A stretch of DNA of 62,000 nucleotides from Gnetum montanum (taxonomy: Eukaryota; Streptophyta; Gnetopsida; Gnetales; Gnetaceae): NCBI GenBank assembly GCA_015680685.1, contig MNCI01017484.1:966-62965 (forward strand), in the 5' to 3' direction. The position numbers and the translations under genes were made by a program. Of the stretch, positions 23,890 through 34,100 are shown piece by piece. The notes below the pieces were generated by a model. It was not told the DNA's origin. It worked only from the letters and a program-made list of their open reading frames with translations, and searched no databases. Within the stretch, counting starts at the first letter, position 1. Every line of letters starts with the position of its first letter.

Positions 23890-24260
23890 CTTAAGCAATT
23901 TAAGAATAATGTCCCTATGAAACTACTTGTTCAAGTTTAGAGGGTCTAGAAAATCTTTGATATTTTGAGATGACTTGAAATAGCTTCAATCTTTTAAAGT
24001 CTTTTCCCTGATGTTTCAATCTTGAAATTGTTAAATCATTTCTAATAGCTCTATTATTTGCAATTCTTGACAAATCTTTAACTAGCCAAATAATAGCTTG
24101 TATTTTGTCATTTACAAAACATTTTGGTAGTTTAATAAGAGTGTCTTTTATGAAATTGCTTGTTGAGCTCAAAAAATTTGGACAATTTGTGATATTGTAG
24201 ATTAAATTGGAATAGCTTTATTTCGAAGTGTTTCCTGATGTTCAATTTATCTTACTTAAA
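23890..24260. repeat. Diverged direct repeat, about 130-bp unit, two copies
   Basis: The series A-rich start, ATGAAAYTRCTTGTT, a TTTGATATTT/TTTGTGATATT block, AATAGCTT and TTCCCTGATGTT / TTTCCTGATGTT occurs near 23890-24025 and again near 24120-24250. It lies next to the KCS fragment. Confidence 0.6.
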
Positions 24261-24635
24261 TGTTTGAGATTTCACACAAATCTGCTTTTCTTTTTTCTTC
24301 TCTTTTAAAATCCATTGAATCTCACTCTATTTCTAGTTTTCTTGTGGATCTTTCTCTCTAGGGGAAATTAGGAGTATATTTTTATAGAATTGTACTTAAG
24401 CATTTTGGTGAAATTTTATTTGTTTCAAGCCATGTACTATAGGGACTATATAGACTAAGTGACTTGGCAAAATGGGAATCTTTAATGACTCATAATATTC
24501 AACAAGGTTAGTTGAATTTCTATTATAATAGCAATTATAATTTCATACACAAACCCAATCTTTTAAACATTCCTAACAACAAACACAAATTTATGCTTAG
24601 TTCATTCTATTACCATTGAGTTTATTTGGAGGTAT

Positions 24636-25545
24636 TTGGGCCTTGGTGTTGCCAGAGACCAGCAAGCATCTAAGGTCAAGTTCGAAGGAATACCTTCATT
24701 TCTCGTGATACTAGTCACGAGACTTGAAGGAAACATTGGCGATCCCAAATGTTCACCAACAACTACCAAAAATAGAAATCTCTCAATGAAGGAAGTTCAT
24801 GCCCCTCACCAAAAGATTGCAATTGAGATTGCCACCTAGAAGAATGAAGCCTTGAAATTTGAAAGAGTGAAAATCACGATAGGGACCAAGTCGAAATGCT
24901 CAAAGAGGTTAATGGGAAAGAGATTAAGTTGGCCAAGGTGAAGGTAAACGAGATTATCTAGCAACTCTAGTAAAGAGGTGATACATGGTAGCCCATCTTT
25001 GATGGATTGAATGCATACAACCGAACAAAAATTTACCTAAAGAAGTTGTAAATCAAAGAGATGATGGAATACATGGAGTTAGCCAATCTCCTTTATGCAA
25101 ACCTAACAATGTTGATAGTAGGAAGGCCAAGAACAGAGTTAGAAAAGTAAGTCATTAGCTCCTATCTCCTTTATGAGGCAGAATTCAAGCTCCATAAGGA
25201 TACAAAAATAAAAGTTGTAAATAGCCAATGCAAAGCTTGAAGTTCTCAAAAATAACTTCATAGATCAACAATTTGTTATTGAAAACATAACCAAGAGAAT
25301 GAATGACTACCAGGAGTTGTAGAACCTTGTCAAAACATTCGATGTTAAGCATAAAACATTCGTAGCCTAGTTCGTCAACATGAAGGAACTATTTTCTTCA
25401 TTACCATGCCTATGGGATATCCTAGCACTAGCTAATCTAGGCAAAGCTGATTGAACCATCTATCCATTGAGCAAAGAGGAGAAAATGAAGGTCCTCCTAG
25501 ATGCCTTCTAATTTCCAGCAGTAGTAGCAATAGTAGCAAGATAAC
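24636..25545 (+). pseudogene. Relic of the retroelement second ORF, part 3 (C-terminus)
   Basis: The decayed + frame ends with F-S-S-L-P-C-L-W-D-I-L-A-L-A, then E-E-K-M-K-V-L-L-D-A-F. This matches F-L-Q-L-P-C-P-W-D-V-L-T-P-A and E-E-E-K-L-x-A-L-L-N-Y-Y of the ORF on the - strand near 13800-13960. It closes the old relic that began at 11341. Stops are frequent. Confidence 0.65.
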
Positions 25546-25950
25546 CTTAACCTTCAGCAACACTAGGACATGATGAAGGATTCTTATAACTATAGGAGCC
25601 TCTACCTCCTAGCACATTGTGAAGACTTTATCTTGCCTCTATCCATTCAATAGGCTCCTACTATTTTTTGTCTAAGTATACAAATTTTTGTTGTAAAATG
25701 CACCAATTTTTGTAATTTGTATAATGTGGCACTTAAATTCAATTAGTTAAGAACAAACCTGATCTCATTTTTGTTCAGTCAAGGATGAGTTTTCAGTCAG
25801 TTGTAGAGGTATGATGAAATGTTAATAAGGTGAATGGATTGACACATGCCCGTTAACATAGTCCTGTCAATGCATCCTTGTTGATGCATCTTAGGATGTG
25901 TTGATGTAGTTTTAAAAAGACATGAGCAATAAACAAGTGGGGCTAATAAT
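25546..25950. other. No gene seen; possible 3' end of the old + strand element
   Basis: AT-rich DNA with a small local repeat on TTGATGCATC / GATGCATCTTAGGATG. No LTR could be confirmed. Confidence 0.4.
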
Positions 25951-25954
25951 AATA

Positions 25955-26110
25955 AGGTGCTAGCCTAGTGGTAAGATATTGATTTGGAAGCTCTATATCA
26001 TGGGTTTGATTTTGATGGGTAATGTTGAGTTATATAAAGTTTTGATTAGACTATATCTTGGGGTGTACCTATGTTTTACTTATTTTAGGTTCTAACACAC
26101 TATGTTTCAC
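25955..26110 (+). mobile_element. tRNA-derived SINE
   Basis: Box A-like TAGCCTAGTGGTAAG near 25970, decayed box B GGTTTGATTTTG about 40 nt on, then the shared body (GAGTTATATAAAGTT, GACTATATCTTGGGG) ending GGTTCTAAC. Confidence 0.7.
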
Positions 26111-26159
26111 TTACTTTGGGTTCCAACAAACCACCACACTCCCCCAATCCCCAACTTCC

Positions 26160-26310
26160 TCCTAAAGGAGGTTTTAGCCTAGTGGTAAGCCTTTTGATTT
26201 GAAATCTCCAAGTCATGTGTTCAATTTTGGTAGGCATTGCTAAGTCTTAAAGTTCTAATTATATTTTGAAGTGTATATATTTTACAATTATTTCGAGATT
26301 CTACATGGCT
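26160..26310 (+). mobile_element. tRNA-derived SINE
   Basis: Box A-like TAGCCTAGTGGTAAG and a decayed box B (GTTCAATTTTG), followed by the same body as the SINE at 25955 in a more diverged form. Confidence 0.65.
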
Positions 26311-26334
26311 ATTAAATGTTATCAAAAGAAGAGG

Positions 26335-26375
26335 GTTTTGGGGGGGTAGGGGGGTAGGGGGCAGGGGAGGAAGGT
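26335..26375 (+). repeat. G-rich low-complexity tract
   Basis: Repeats of GGGGGTAGG / GGGGCAGGGG, then AGGAAGGTGGTGG. It could form a G-quadruplex on the + strand; no gene is linked. Confidence 0.7.
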
Positions 26376-26444
26376 GGTGGTAGTGTACTCTAATTTTTTT
26401 AATATTATTTTTAAAATTTGTGGGGTCTAGCACTTGTTCCAAAA

Positions 26445-26605
26445 GAGGGGGAGGATATTGGAACCCAAAATAACTATAATATATATACACCCCAAGATAT
26501 ATAGTTTGATCAAAACTTTATAACTCACCATTACTCACTAGAATTAAATCCATAAATTAAGCTTGCAAATCAAGAGTCTTTACAACTAGGCTAATGCTTC
26601 ATTGT
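26445..26605 (-). mobile_element. tRNA-derived SINE
   Basis: Reverse orientation copy: box A rc near 26580-26592 (ACAACTAGGCTAA), body rc CCCCAAGATATATAGTTTGATC, and end rc GGAACCCAAAATAACTA. A further box A-like remnant follows at about 26610-26660. Confidence 0.65.
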
Positions 26606-26734
26606 TGAATCTATGACCTAGGGTTACCAAGCCAAGACCCATACCACTATGTTAACACCTCATTGTTATTAAAAGAAATAAACTACACAATGTCAATACT
26701 AGAAGAAGACTTGTAGTAACTTCTATTTTAATAA

Positions 26735-26994
26735 GTTATAGGAATGATGTCTTAGATGGTTTGGGCATGTGCAAATAATATCAAATAACAAGCCTATAAA
26801 AAAGGTTAATACATCACTATTCTAGGAAAGTCATTAAAAGGAATAATAAAAAAGATACGGAAAACAATTAAAGTTGATTTGAAGAAATTGCAATTAAACA
26901 AAGGTCTAGTTTTTCATAAAGACTAATGGTGAAAAAAATTCATGTAGCCAACTCCATTTCGTTAGGATAAGGCTAGAGGGATGATGATGATGAT
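26735..26994 (+). mobile_element. RTE-like LINE 3' fragment
   Basis: The decayed frame contains the W-F-G-H-V-like C-terminal block (GATGGTTTGGGCATGTGC), then CATGTAGCCAACTCCATT and a terminal (ATG)n run. This is the usual 3' end of plant RTE elements, related to 6083-6700 and 33475-34100. Confidence 0.75.
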
Positions 26995-27211
26995 ATATTT
27001 ATAATTGAATAAAAATAAATATAAAAAGTTAGAAAATTATCCAACTAATATAATTTAAATGTCAAAAAATAACATAAAATATATAAATAGAAAGTATAAA
27101 AAAGAAAATTCCAATAATACTAGTTTGGACTTAAATGAACTTATGGAGAAAACGTTAGTTACATTTGAACTTTATTAATAAAATATTAAGTTTGATATTA
27201 AAATAAAATGT

Positions 27212-27300
27212 TAGTGTGACATTGCTTGGTTGGTTAGAGCATGCGGCTAGGGGTTTATGAGTTATAGGTTCAATTTTGATATGTACATTGATCTAACATA
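27212..27300 (+). mobile_element. tRNA-like SINE head, second family
   Basis: GGTTGGTTAGAGCATGCGGC resembles a tRNA box A and anticodon arm. GGTTCAATTTTG is a box B variant at tRNA-like distance. It does not fold as a complete tRNA as far as I can tell, so I call a SINE head rather than a tRNA gene. Confidence 0.5.
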
Positions 27301-27464
27301 GTATTATGTTTTGCTTAAGGTTTACTAAAGTTTTATGTTGCTATATATCACGGTGGTACATATAGCCATCTAGTTTTAGTTCCAACATCCCTCTTCTTGT
27401 TGACTCTCCCCCACCTTGTGCAATGACACACTTGCAACTCAAAGCAATTTAAGTGTAGGTATAG

Positions 27465-27560
27465 TTTAGTTGGTTAGCTCACATGCTTTGTACCTTACAA
27501 GTATTGGTTTGAATCCAAGTACAAATATGTTGAATGCTAGCTTAGAGGCATGTTGCATGC
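27465..27560 (+). mobile_element. tRNA-like SINE head, second family
   Basis: TAGTTTAGTTGGTTAGCTCA (box A) is followed by TTGGTTTGAATCCAAGT (box B-like, close to GGTTCGAATCC). Not a complete tRNA. Confidence 0.45.
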
Positions 27561-27639
27561 ATATATAGCACATATGAGTATTCTTTCAAGAAAAAAGTGT
27601 AATAAAAAAAAAGATCGTGGAATTGAAATATAAGAAAGT

Positions 27640-27720
27640 TAAGCAATGTTGAGTTATATAAAGTTCTAATTGGACTATATTTCTTGAGATGTACCTATAT
27701 TTCACTAAGGACAATATCAA
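27640..27720 (+). mobile_element. SINE 3' half
   Basis: GAGTTATATAAAGTTCTAAT and GGACTATATTTCTTGAGATG match the body of the SINE at 25955, without the tRNA-like head. Confidence 0.55.
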
Positions 27721-27991
27721 CATCCAAAACTTTGAAAATGTCTTAAAATTTGTTTAAAATTAAGTGGTCCGTTTCCCATCGTTTGAAAATTAAGAGGGAG
27801 GTTGTAGGTAAAAAATGTAAAAGGAGAGTGGGGAATAGGAAGGTCAAAAATAAGTTGCTAGTTTTCACTTGACTGAAAAATAGAAAGATAAAAAATAATT
27901 AAAAAAAAAAAGACTAATGGAGAGGTTAATTTTGGTGAGCAGTGTGGATACATTTTTCATATTTATGGTTTTGGAGAGGGTTTTTGGCGAG

Positions 27992-28006
27992 ACCCTAAAA
28001 CCCTGA
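27992..28006 (+). promoter_or_regulatory. Altered telo-box region, RPL18 copy 2 promoter
   Basis: Reads ACCCTAAAACCCTGA. The copy 1 motif AAACCCTAA is AAACCCTGA here, while the adjacent GTAAA of copy 1 is CTAAA, creating ACCCTAAA just upstream. A telo-box-like core may thus be kept, shifted by a few bases. Confidence 0.55.
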
Positions 28007-28104
28007 CTTCATCCTTTTCTACGTAGAGCGTGATTGAACTGATTTCAGCGGAGACGCACCGTAAGAAGAGCGCTGCAATAGAACATCAGACTTGAGCAGC
28101 AGCA

Positions 28105-29591
28105 ATGGTAAGCAGCTTCTTCGATCGATCTTTGGTTAAGATAATGAAATGTCGTCGCAGTTGCGGGTTTTGTTTTGTTTTGATTTGATTTTCACGGGTT
28201 TTGCGATTGGTTATGTTGCAGGGTATAGATCTCGTCGCAGGAGGCAGAAACAAGAAAACCAAGCGAACCGCGCCCAAGAGCGATGATATCTACCTCAAGC
28301 TTCTCGTTAAGGTAGGTATAACTAGTCCTAGTTCCCCTTTCCTCAGCCAAGAATGGATTTGTTTTTCTTTTTCCATAATCGATTTTCGTTATTTGTAATG
28401 TTAGATGTTTAATCCCTGGATTTTGGCTGTTCGATCTTGCAGCTTTACCGATTTTTGGTGAGGCGGACCAACAGCCATTTCAATAAGGTTGTGTTGAAGA
28501 GGCTCTTTATGAGCAAAACCAATAGACCTCCACTGTCTCTCTCAAAGCTCACAAAGTTCATGAAAGGCCAGGTTAGTTCCGTTCGTAGCGCATCCTGCAT
28601 CCCTAGCGTTTTTTCTTTTGATTGTTGTAAGTTAGCGAGCAGTAGGCTTGTAGATAGATTTGTGTATCGTTTACTGTGAATCTTTCTTTTAATTAAAGTT
28701 AGGTATTTGTTGCCTATCCTGAATTTTTGGTCGTCGGAAATTAGATATTATTAATCCTAGATTTCAATCTACAATAACCTAAGTGTCATTAACTGTGTAA
28801 ATTTACAGGGACATATCACTGATACGTTAGGGTGATCTGGTACTCTTAATTTGAAACTTTTGGATTTTGAATATTTGATCTTTTTATCAATTGATGAAAG
28901 GCTTGTTTAGGTCATGATTCATTCAACATTTTAATTAATTATTTGCCGCAACGGATATAGAGTTTTCATACACAAGATTCCTTAAATCGTTTACACATTT
29001 TAGGAAAGGTTAAATACAGTCTGTTGTCGATCATGATGTTAAATGCCCTAGCTGCTGTTCAATCTCTCATATGTTTTCAGATGGTATGTTTGTGATCAAC
29101 TTGAGATTGAAGTTATTCTTAACAGCCATTATCTTTTTGGGCAGGAAGATAAAATCGCAGTTGTGATTGGCACCATCACTGATGACAAAAGGCTGTACGA
29201 GTTGCCGGCCCTCAAGGTAACTGCTCTGAGATTTACTGAAACTGCTAGAGCCAGAATTCTGAAAGCTGGAGGGGAGTGCCTCACATTCGACCAACTTGCA
29301 TTGAGGGCACCGTTGTTTCAAAACACGGTATTCATTTCAACATGCTGTCAAGGTTTTTCAGTTTGATTACGCAGACATTTATGTTAAACCTGGTTTATGA
29401 AATTCTGTTTATACTAAACAAATGATTTCAAGGTTCTTCTGCGTGGTCCAAAAAGCCACCGTGAAGCTGTTAAACACTTTGGGAGGGCACCTGGTGTTCC
29501 GCACAGTCACACCAAGCCATATGTTCGGTCTAAGGGTAGGAAGTTTGAAAAGGCCCGTGGAAGAAGAAACAGCAGGGGCTTCAAGGTTTAG
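28105..29591 (+). CDS. RPL18: 60S ribosomal protein eL18 (RPL18), copy 2
   Basis: Same five-exon structure as copy 1: 28105-28107, 28222-28311, 28443-28571, 29145-29327 and 29433-29591, with all GT-AG sites kept, giving 187 aa. Exon 1 is again only ATG. Differences in exon 4: the canonical V-V-x-G-T Gly is present (V-V-I-G-T), but the very conserved A-P-L-G-Q-N-T reads A-P-L-F-Q-N-T, a Gly-to-Phe change. Exons 2, 3 and 5 encode the same protein sequence as copy 1, with a few silent changes. The 3' UTR also has a GTAATT to TTTTGCAG intron-like stretch (about 29600-29700). It is probably a working gene, but the Phe deserves a check. Neighbours are only repeats. Confidence 0.94.
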
Positions 29592-30236
29592 AGCTCTAGG
29601 TAATTTTAAATGTTTTCATGTCTACTATGCTATGTCAGGTTATTTTTTCTTTTTTTGTCTTGAAAAATATGCTTATTGATTTGCATCATTCCTTTTGCAG
29701 GTTTTCTGATTATTTTTAGGTTTCACCGTATTCTAGGTTGTTTTAATGAAATTTTTAAATTTTTACTTCTGCTGCTTGGCAGCTACGGTTCTCCAAAATT
29801 AAGTTTCGATTTTCATGAATGTTTAAATCGCGACAAATTCTGACAATTTTTAAAAAGATATTTATAGTGAGAATGATGTCAGGCGACTTATTTTTGCTAT
29901 AGCATTTTCTCCTACTGTGTTCATGATTAGATGGCTGATTCGCCGTTTAAACCTCCCCGCTTGTTGATGTTTTCTAATTCGACAAATTTGGTCTGATTTT
30001 GTCAAGCAATTAATGTTTAGTCTTGTAAGTTAAATTCGCACTAGTGTTATAATTTAGACTGTCCTTTGATATTGCTTTCAAATTTATTGTTAATAAGTCT
30101 CTCGATGTACACTTTGTGAAGCCACCCGGAAGCGGTTAAACATTTTGGGAAGTTGTTTTTATTCAGTTAAATTTATTAAAATAAAGGGGCTTTTTAAATA
30201 GAAATTACAGACCTCGCAAAATTCCGGATGGGCTGC
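29592..30236 (+). other. 3' flank of RPL18 copy 2, no gene
   Basis: Aligned to 3185-3950 of block A, with a 140-bp gap. No gene seen. Confidence 0.6.
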
Positions 30237-31088
30237 TAAGGCAGGGTAGCTTTTACAGAGTTCCGTTTGAACAAAGTTGGAAGGGAGAATCATTGTCCTT
30301 TTTATTTTAAGTTCACCAATCCACTGAAGAGTGATGTAATGATACTCTGATGATGCTTTAGTTGAGCTTAATGATCTATTGTTGAGTGATAGGTATTTGA
30401 GGGTGTTAAATTTTTATAATAAAGACAAGGCTTTGGGCACGACTTGAATTTGCAAATTATTACATACAAAATTGGAACTAGGCAGTCTATGTTATCATTG
30501 TCGATTGTTTGATGTTGTAACTAAATAAGTCTAGTCAAGCCATTGTGGTGGTGTGGTAGTTGTTTTATTTAGTGTGGATGTTATTATTACATAGACATTG
30601 ATAACTAGTAATGATATTCATATAGGTAGCATTTTTAAACCTCCAAAACATGTCTTGTCTCGTCAAAGTAGTAAAAATGATTGTTATTTAGGAAAGTTTA
30701 ATAGCTGATAAAAAGTGATAAAAGTTCCTTTAGTTTTCTAAGAGAAATTTAAAAAATTAATATGGTCAAGCAACTTTAATGAATAGTAATGTGACATTTT
30801 AGCATCAAGAGAGGGATGGGAGTCTACATATCAATAGCGAGCACATTGTTGTCTATAGCAATTAGGGAAGGGAGGAGCACCTTAGATTAAGGTTATCGGG
30901 TTTAGCATTTTTCTATCACATATATCTATGTTTTGAAATTTTTAATAGTCAATGTAGGCTAGGGCATCATCAAGATCAAGGACAACCTTGGACTAAACCT
31001 TAAAAAAAGTGAGGCTATCATGTAAGAGGCCCTAATAGGAACCAAATGGTTCACATTGAGTCTAAAAAATCCAAGCGTGCTTGTGACA
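30237..31088. other. 852 bp present only in block B, no gene recognised
   Basis: Block A joins directly across this point, at about 3955-3965. The stretch may be the original 3' part of the L1 relic lost from block A, or a later insertion. I see no ORF, terminal repeats or tRNA-like signature. Confidence 0.55.
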
Positions 31089-32293
31089 TGGGTTAATCTT
31101 TTAAAGTTTAGGGATGGAATCTTGAATAGTAGCTTGAGGATCGATGTTCCAAGTATTGATGAGATGCGTATGCTAATAGCTGGAACTTGGTAAGCAAGAG
31201 GGTGGCAAAGGGGATGAAGCTAATAAGGAATGCAAGGGATTGTGGATTGCGTGTTAGCAATTTGTGTGTGTGTGGGGTTGTGGTGTTGCATAGTCAAAGG
31301 AGGTATATGTGATTGTGGTGTAAGTTGTGTTATTATTTAGTTAGTTAGTGTTGTGTGAATGTTTATATGGGTAGTTGGCCTATGGCAAGTTAGTGTTGGA
31401 ACTAAATACATTAGGTAAAGGGGTAGGCATAGCGAGGATGGCTTGCGGTGGTTGGGAGAGAGTGTGGTAGGAGTTGTTTTGTGCTGGGAAGGGTAAGGGG
31501 CCCATGTGCACAAGGAGCATTTTGGTGGGCAATGTTGGGATTAGAGGGTGGGGTGGTCAAGTGGATGATTGAGGTAGGACACTTCCTAGATGAGTCCTTT
31601 TTACCATCACTATGATTAGCTAGTTGGAAGCATTTGTTGCTAGTTTTAGAAGTGATTTATGTCCTAGGAATGCGCCAAGATATGGTTGTCTTTGGAGGCC
31701 TTTACATATGTGACCCCTTGCTTTTGTTCAAGGGCTTCTATAGGCCCTTCATGTTTGAAAATTAGAAGGCCATCTACATGTACATGTTTCATAGAGCAAT
31801 TTATAGCATTTGTTAAAAACATAGACATTTTAAGAAAAGGGTCATTCTTGAGCTTCCAAAGCATGTAGAGATACCCTCTAGTAAGCTAGTTAGCCGACTA
31901 GCAAAACATGTCCTTGTAGATGGCCTTGGCAATAGAGTGCCATGGCTCAATGAGGTTGGACACTTGAATTCCCCCTTTTTGAGTTTTTTGGCTTAGGGTT
32001 TTCGAAAAAGCCATTGGCAACATCCAAGCTTGCTAAAACACCTTGTAGGATTGGCTCACCATTCAAAGGTAGGTTGATGATATGAGTGATGTGTAATATC
32101 ATTGGTGAGACTTTGTTCTAGTTGATAGTTTAGTTAGTGTTGTTCCAATTGTGGTTTGTAGCAAAGACAATGTAAAAAAATGGTATGGTGAAAAAGCCAA
32201 AAAAGCACATCCACCTACATTGCTAAAAGGTGGCTAGGCCTTTGAGATTTGTACATCAAAAGTAGTAGCAAGTTCATATTGACAATTTGTTGA

Positions 32294-32416
32294 GCCATTG
32301 TAATGTTAGATAAGAGGTTGTTGAGGTATTGGCTAGCCATTGTAATGTTAAGATAAGAGGTTGAGGTATTGGCCAGCCATTGTAATGTTAGATAAGAGGT
32401 TGTAGAGGTATTGGCT
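32294..32416. repeat. 41-bp minisatellite, three units
   Basis: Units at 32294-32335, 32336-32375 and 32376-32416 all begin GCCATTGTAATGTTA. Block A has one unit (4983-5023). Confidence 0.88.
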
Positions 32417-33474
32417 CTAGTGAGGGGTGGAGGCAATAAAGGGTAACATGAGTAGTAGGAAGACAAATCCTTTATTTTAGAAAAGATGCCATTGCATTGC
32501 CTTAACCAAGATAGTGTTGTTTCCTCATTAGCTAGATTTTAAACATGAATAGAGGCCATGGCCATATAAAAGCAATGATGGAAAATGTATGCCTTTTCAA
32601 ATTGCTAGAGACAAACAATTTGTAAGAGGGTGGTAGGTTTGGGAAGCTATGATAGGTTTGTATTGACTAGCATGCTCTAAGTTAAGAAATGAGGATCCCC
32701 AATGTTGAGAGATCCATGCTTGAGGCCATTGCAAGGTAGTGTAGATTGTTATCATTGGAGACCATTTTGCATGTGTAAAAGGCATATGTGATTATGAAAT
32801 TGTCTAAGTGAGATTAGGTATGAGTGCCAAGAAAGGGCAATGTGATAGAAGAGTCATGAGGCAGGTGAGTATTGCCAATGTGATAGAAGACATATTTGGT
32901 GGTTAGGATTTGTTGCTAAGTCAAAGGTGTTACATTATTGGAAATCCATCAAAGGACTAAATCAAATAGGCATTTGGAGATGGAAAGGTGGAAAGGGATG
33001 ATATCAAGATTCCAATGTGTTCTTTAGGCAAAGTAGTGTGCTTCCAATGAACCAAGTGGATTTTGCCATGCATGTCTGTGTCTTTCAAATGCATTTCAGG
33101 ACTAGCCTATCAATTTTGTCTATGAGGTCCTTGGGGTGAGGGGAAAATGGTTGTGGTTACAAAGATATGAATCACCTAAAGCATGGTTTTGGCAAGCATG
33201 ATTTGACCAACTAAAGAAAGGTGGAGACCATTCCAATAAGAAAGCTAATGCTACATTATGTTATCCACCATGTCCCAATAATGCATTCATAGTTAGGAGA
33301 TGAAAAGAGAAGTACCCAGGTAAGTATCTATGAGCATTTTACATGTCCCCTCAAGGAGGCATACAATGCGATGGAAATGGCAAGTGTGACACCCAATGTT
33401 ATAGATCATTGATTTGGATTAATTAATCTAAAGGTCTAACATGCGAGAGAAGAGTTTTAGACCATGTTGAAGAC

Positions 33475-34100
33475 ACTCATCATCATCATCATCGTCTTAG
33501 CCTTGTCCCAACAAAATGGGATTGACTACATGAGCTCTTTTTCACTATTCGCCTCTATGGAGAGCTAGATCTTTGTTTATTTGTAGTTTTTTAAAATCAT
33601 CTTCAATCATTTTTTCCCATATTTTCTTTGGTCTTCTTTTCAATGGCTTTCCTAGAACAATGATGTAGCAACCTTTGTTTATAGTCTCATTGTTTGATCT
33701 TCTTTGCACATGTCCAAACCATCTAAGTTGCCATTCTTGTAGATTATCTGAAATAGAAGCCACTCCAAGTTTTTCTATGATGTCTGTATTATGTAGTTTA
33801 TCTCTTCTAGTAAAATTTAACATTCATTGAAGCACTTGCATTTCTGCTACATTGATTTTTTGTTCATGCCTCTCTTGTGCTGCCTAACATGCAACATCAT
33901 ATAAGATAGTAGGCTTGATTGTTGTCTTATAAAATTTCCTCTTTAATTTTATTGGTATTCTTTTATTACATAGAACACCACTAGCCTATCTCTATTTTGG
34001 CCATCTTGCCTCACCTCAATTCTATTTCTGATAGCTTTATGAATTTCATCATCAAATTGGAGAATCCATATCAAAGACACTAAGCCACTTAAATTGTGTC
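33475..34100 (-). mobile_element. RTE-like LINE 3' fragment inside the L1 relic, block B
   Basis: A 92-codon open stretch (33545-33823) has W-Q-L-R-W-F-G-H-V-Q-R-R and later K-R-R-P-K-K-I-W-E-K-M-I, the typical C-terminus of plant RTE RTs. The TCATCATCATCATCG repeat at about 33478-33493 is its 3' tail. It is better preserved than the copy at 6083-6700. Confidence 0.78.

Larger units (their letters stand above)
22415..24635. mobile_element. 2.2-kb insert carrying host gene fragments (possible Pack-type element)
   Basis: This stretch interrupts the old second-ORF relic: the middle of the protein lies before 22414 and its C-terminal part after 24636. It contains a PQBP1-like 3' piece (+), a 3-ketoacyl-CoA synthase-like piece (-), an unplaced open frame and a duplicated AT-rich unit. 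The left edge reads TGTTGG. I could not define terminal inverted repeats, a TSD or Helitron ends, so the carrier type and exact borders are open. Confidence 0.45.

Noticed and set aside
27212-27560. Possible true tRNA genes
   Set aside because: Box A and box B resemble a tRNA, but the acceptor stem pairing and full cloverleaf are not evident. SINE heads are the simpler reading.
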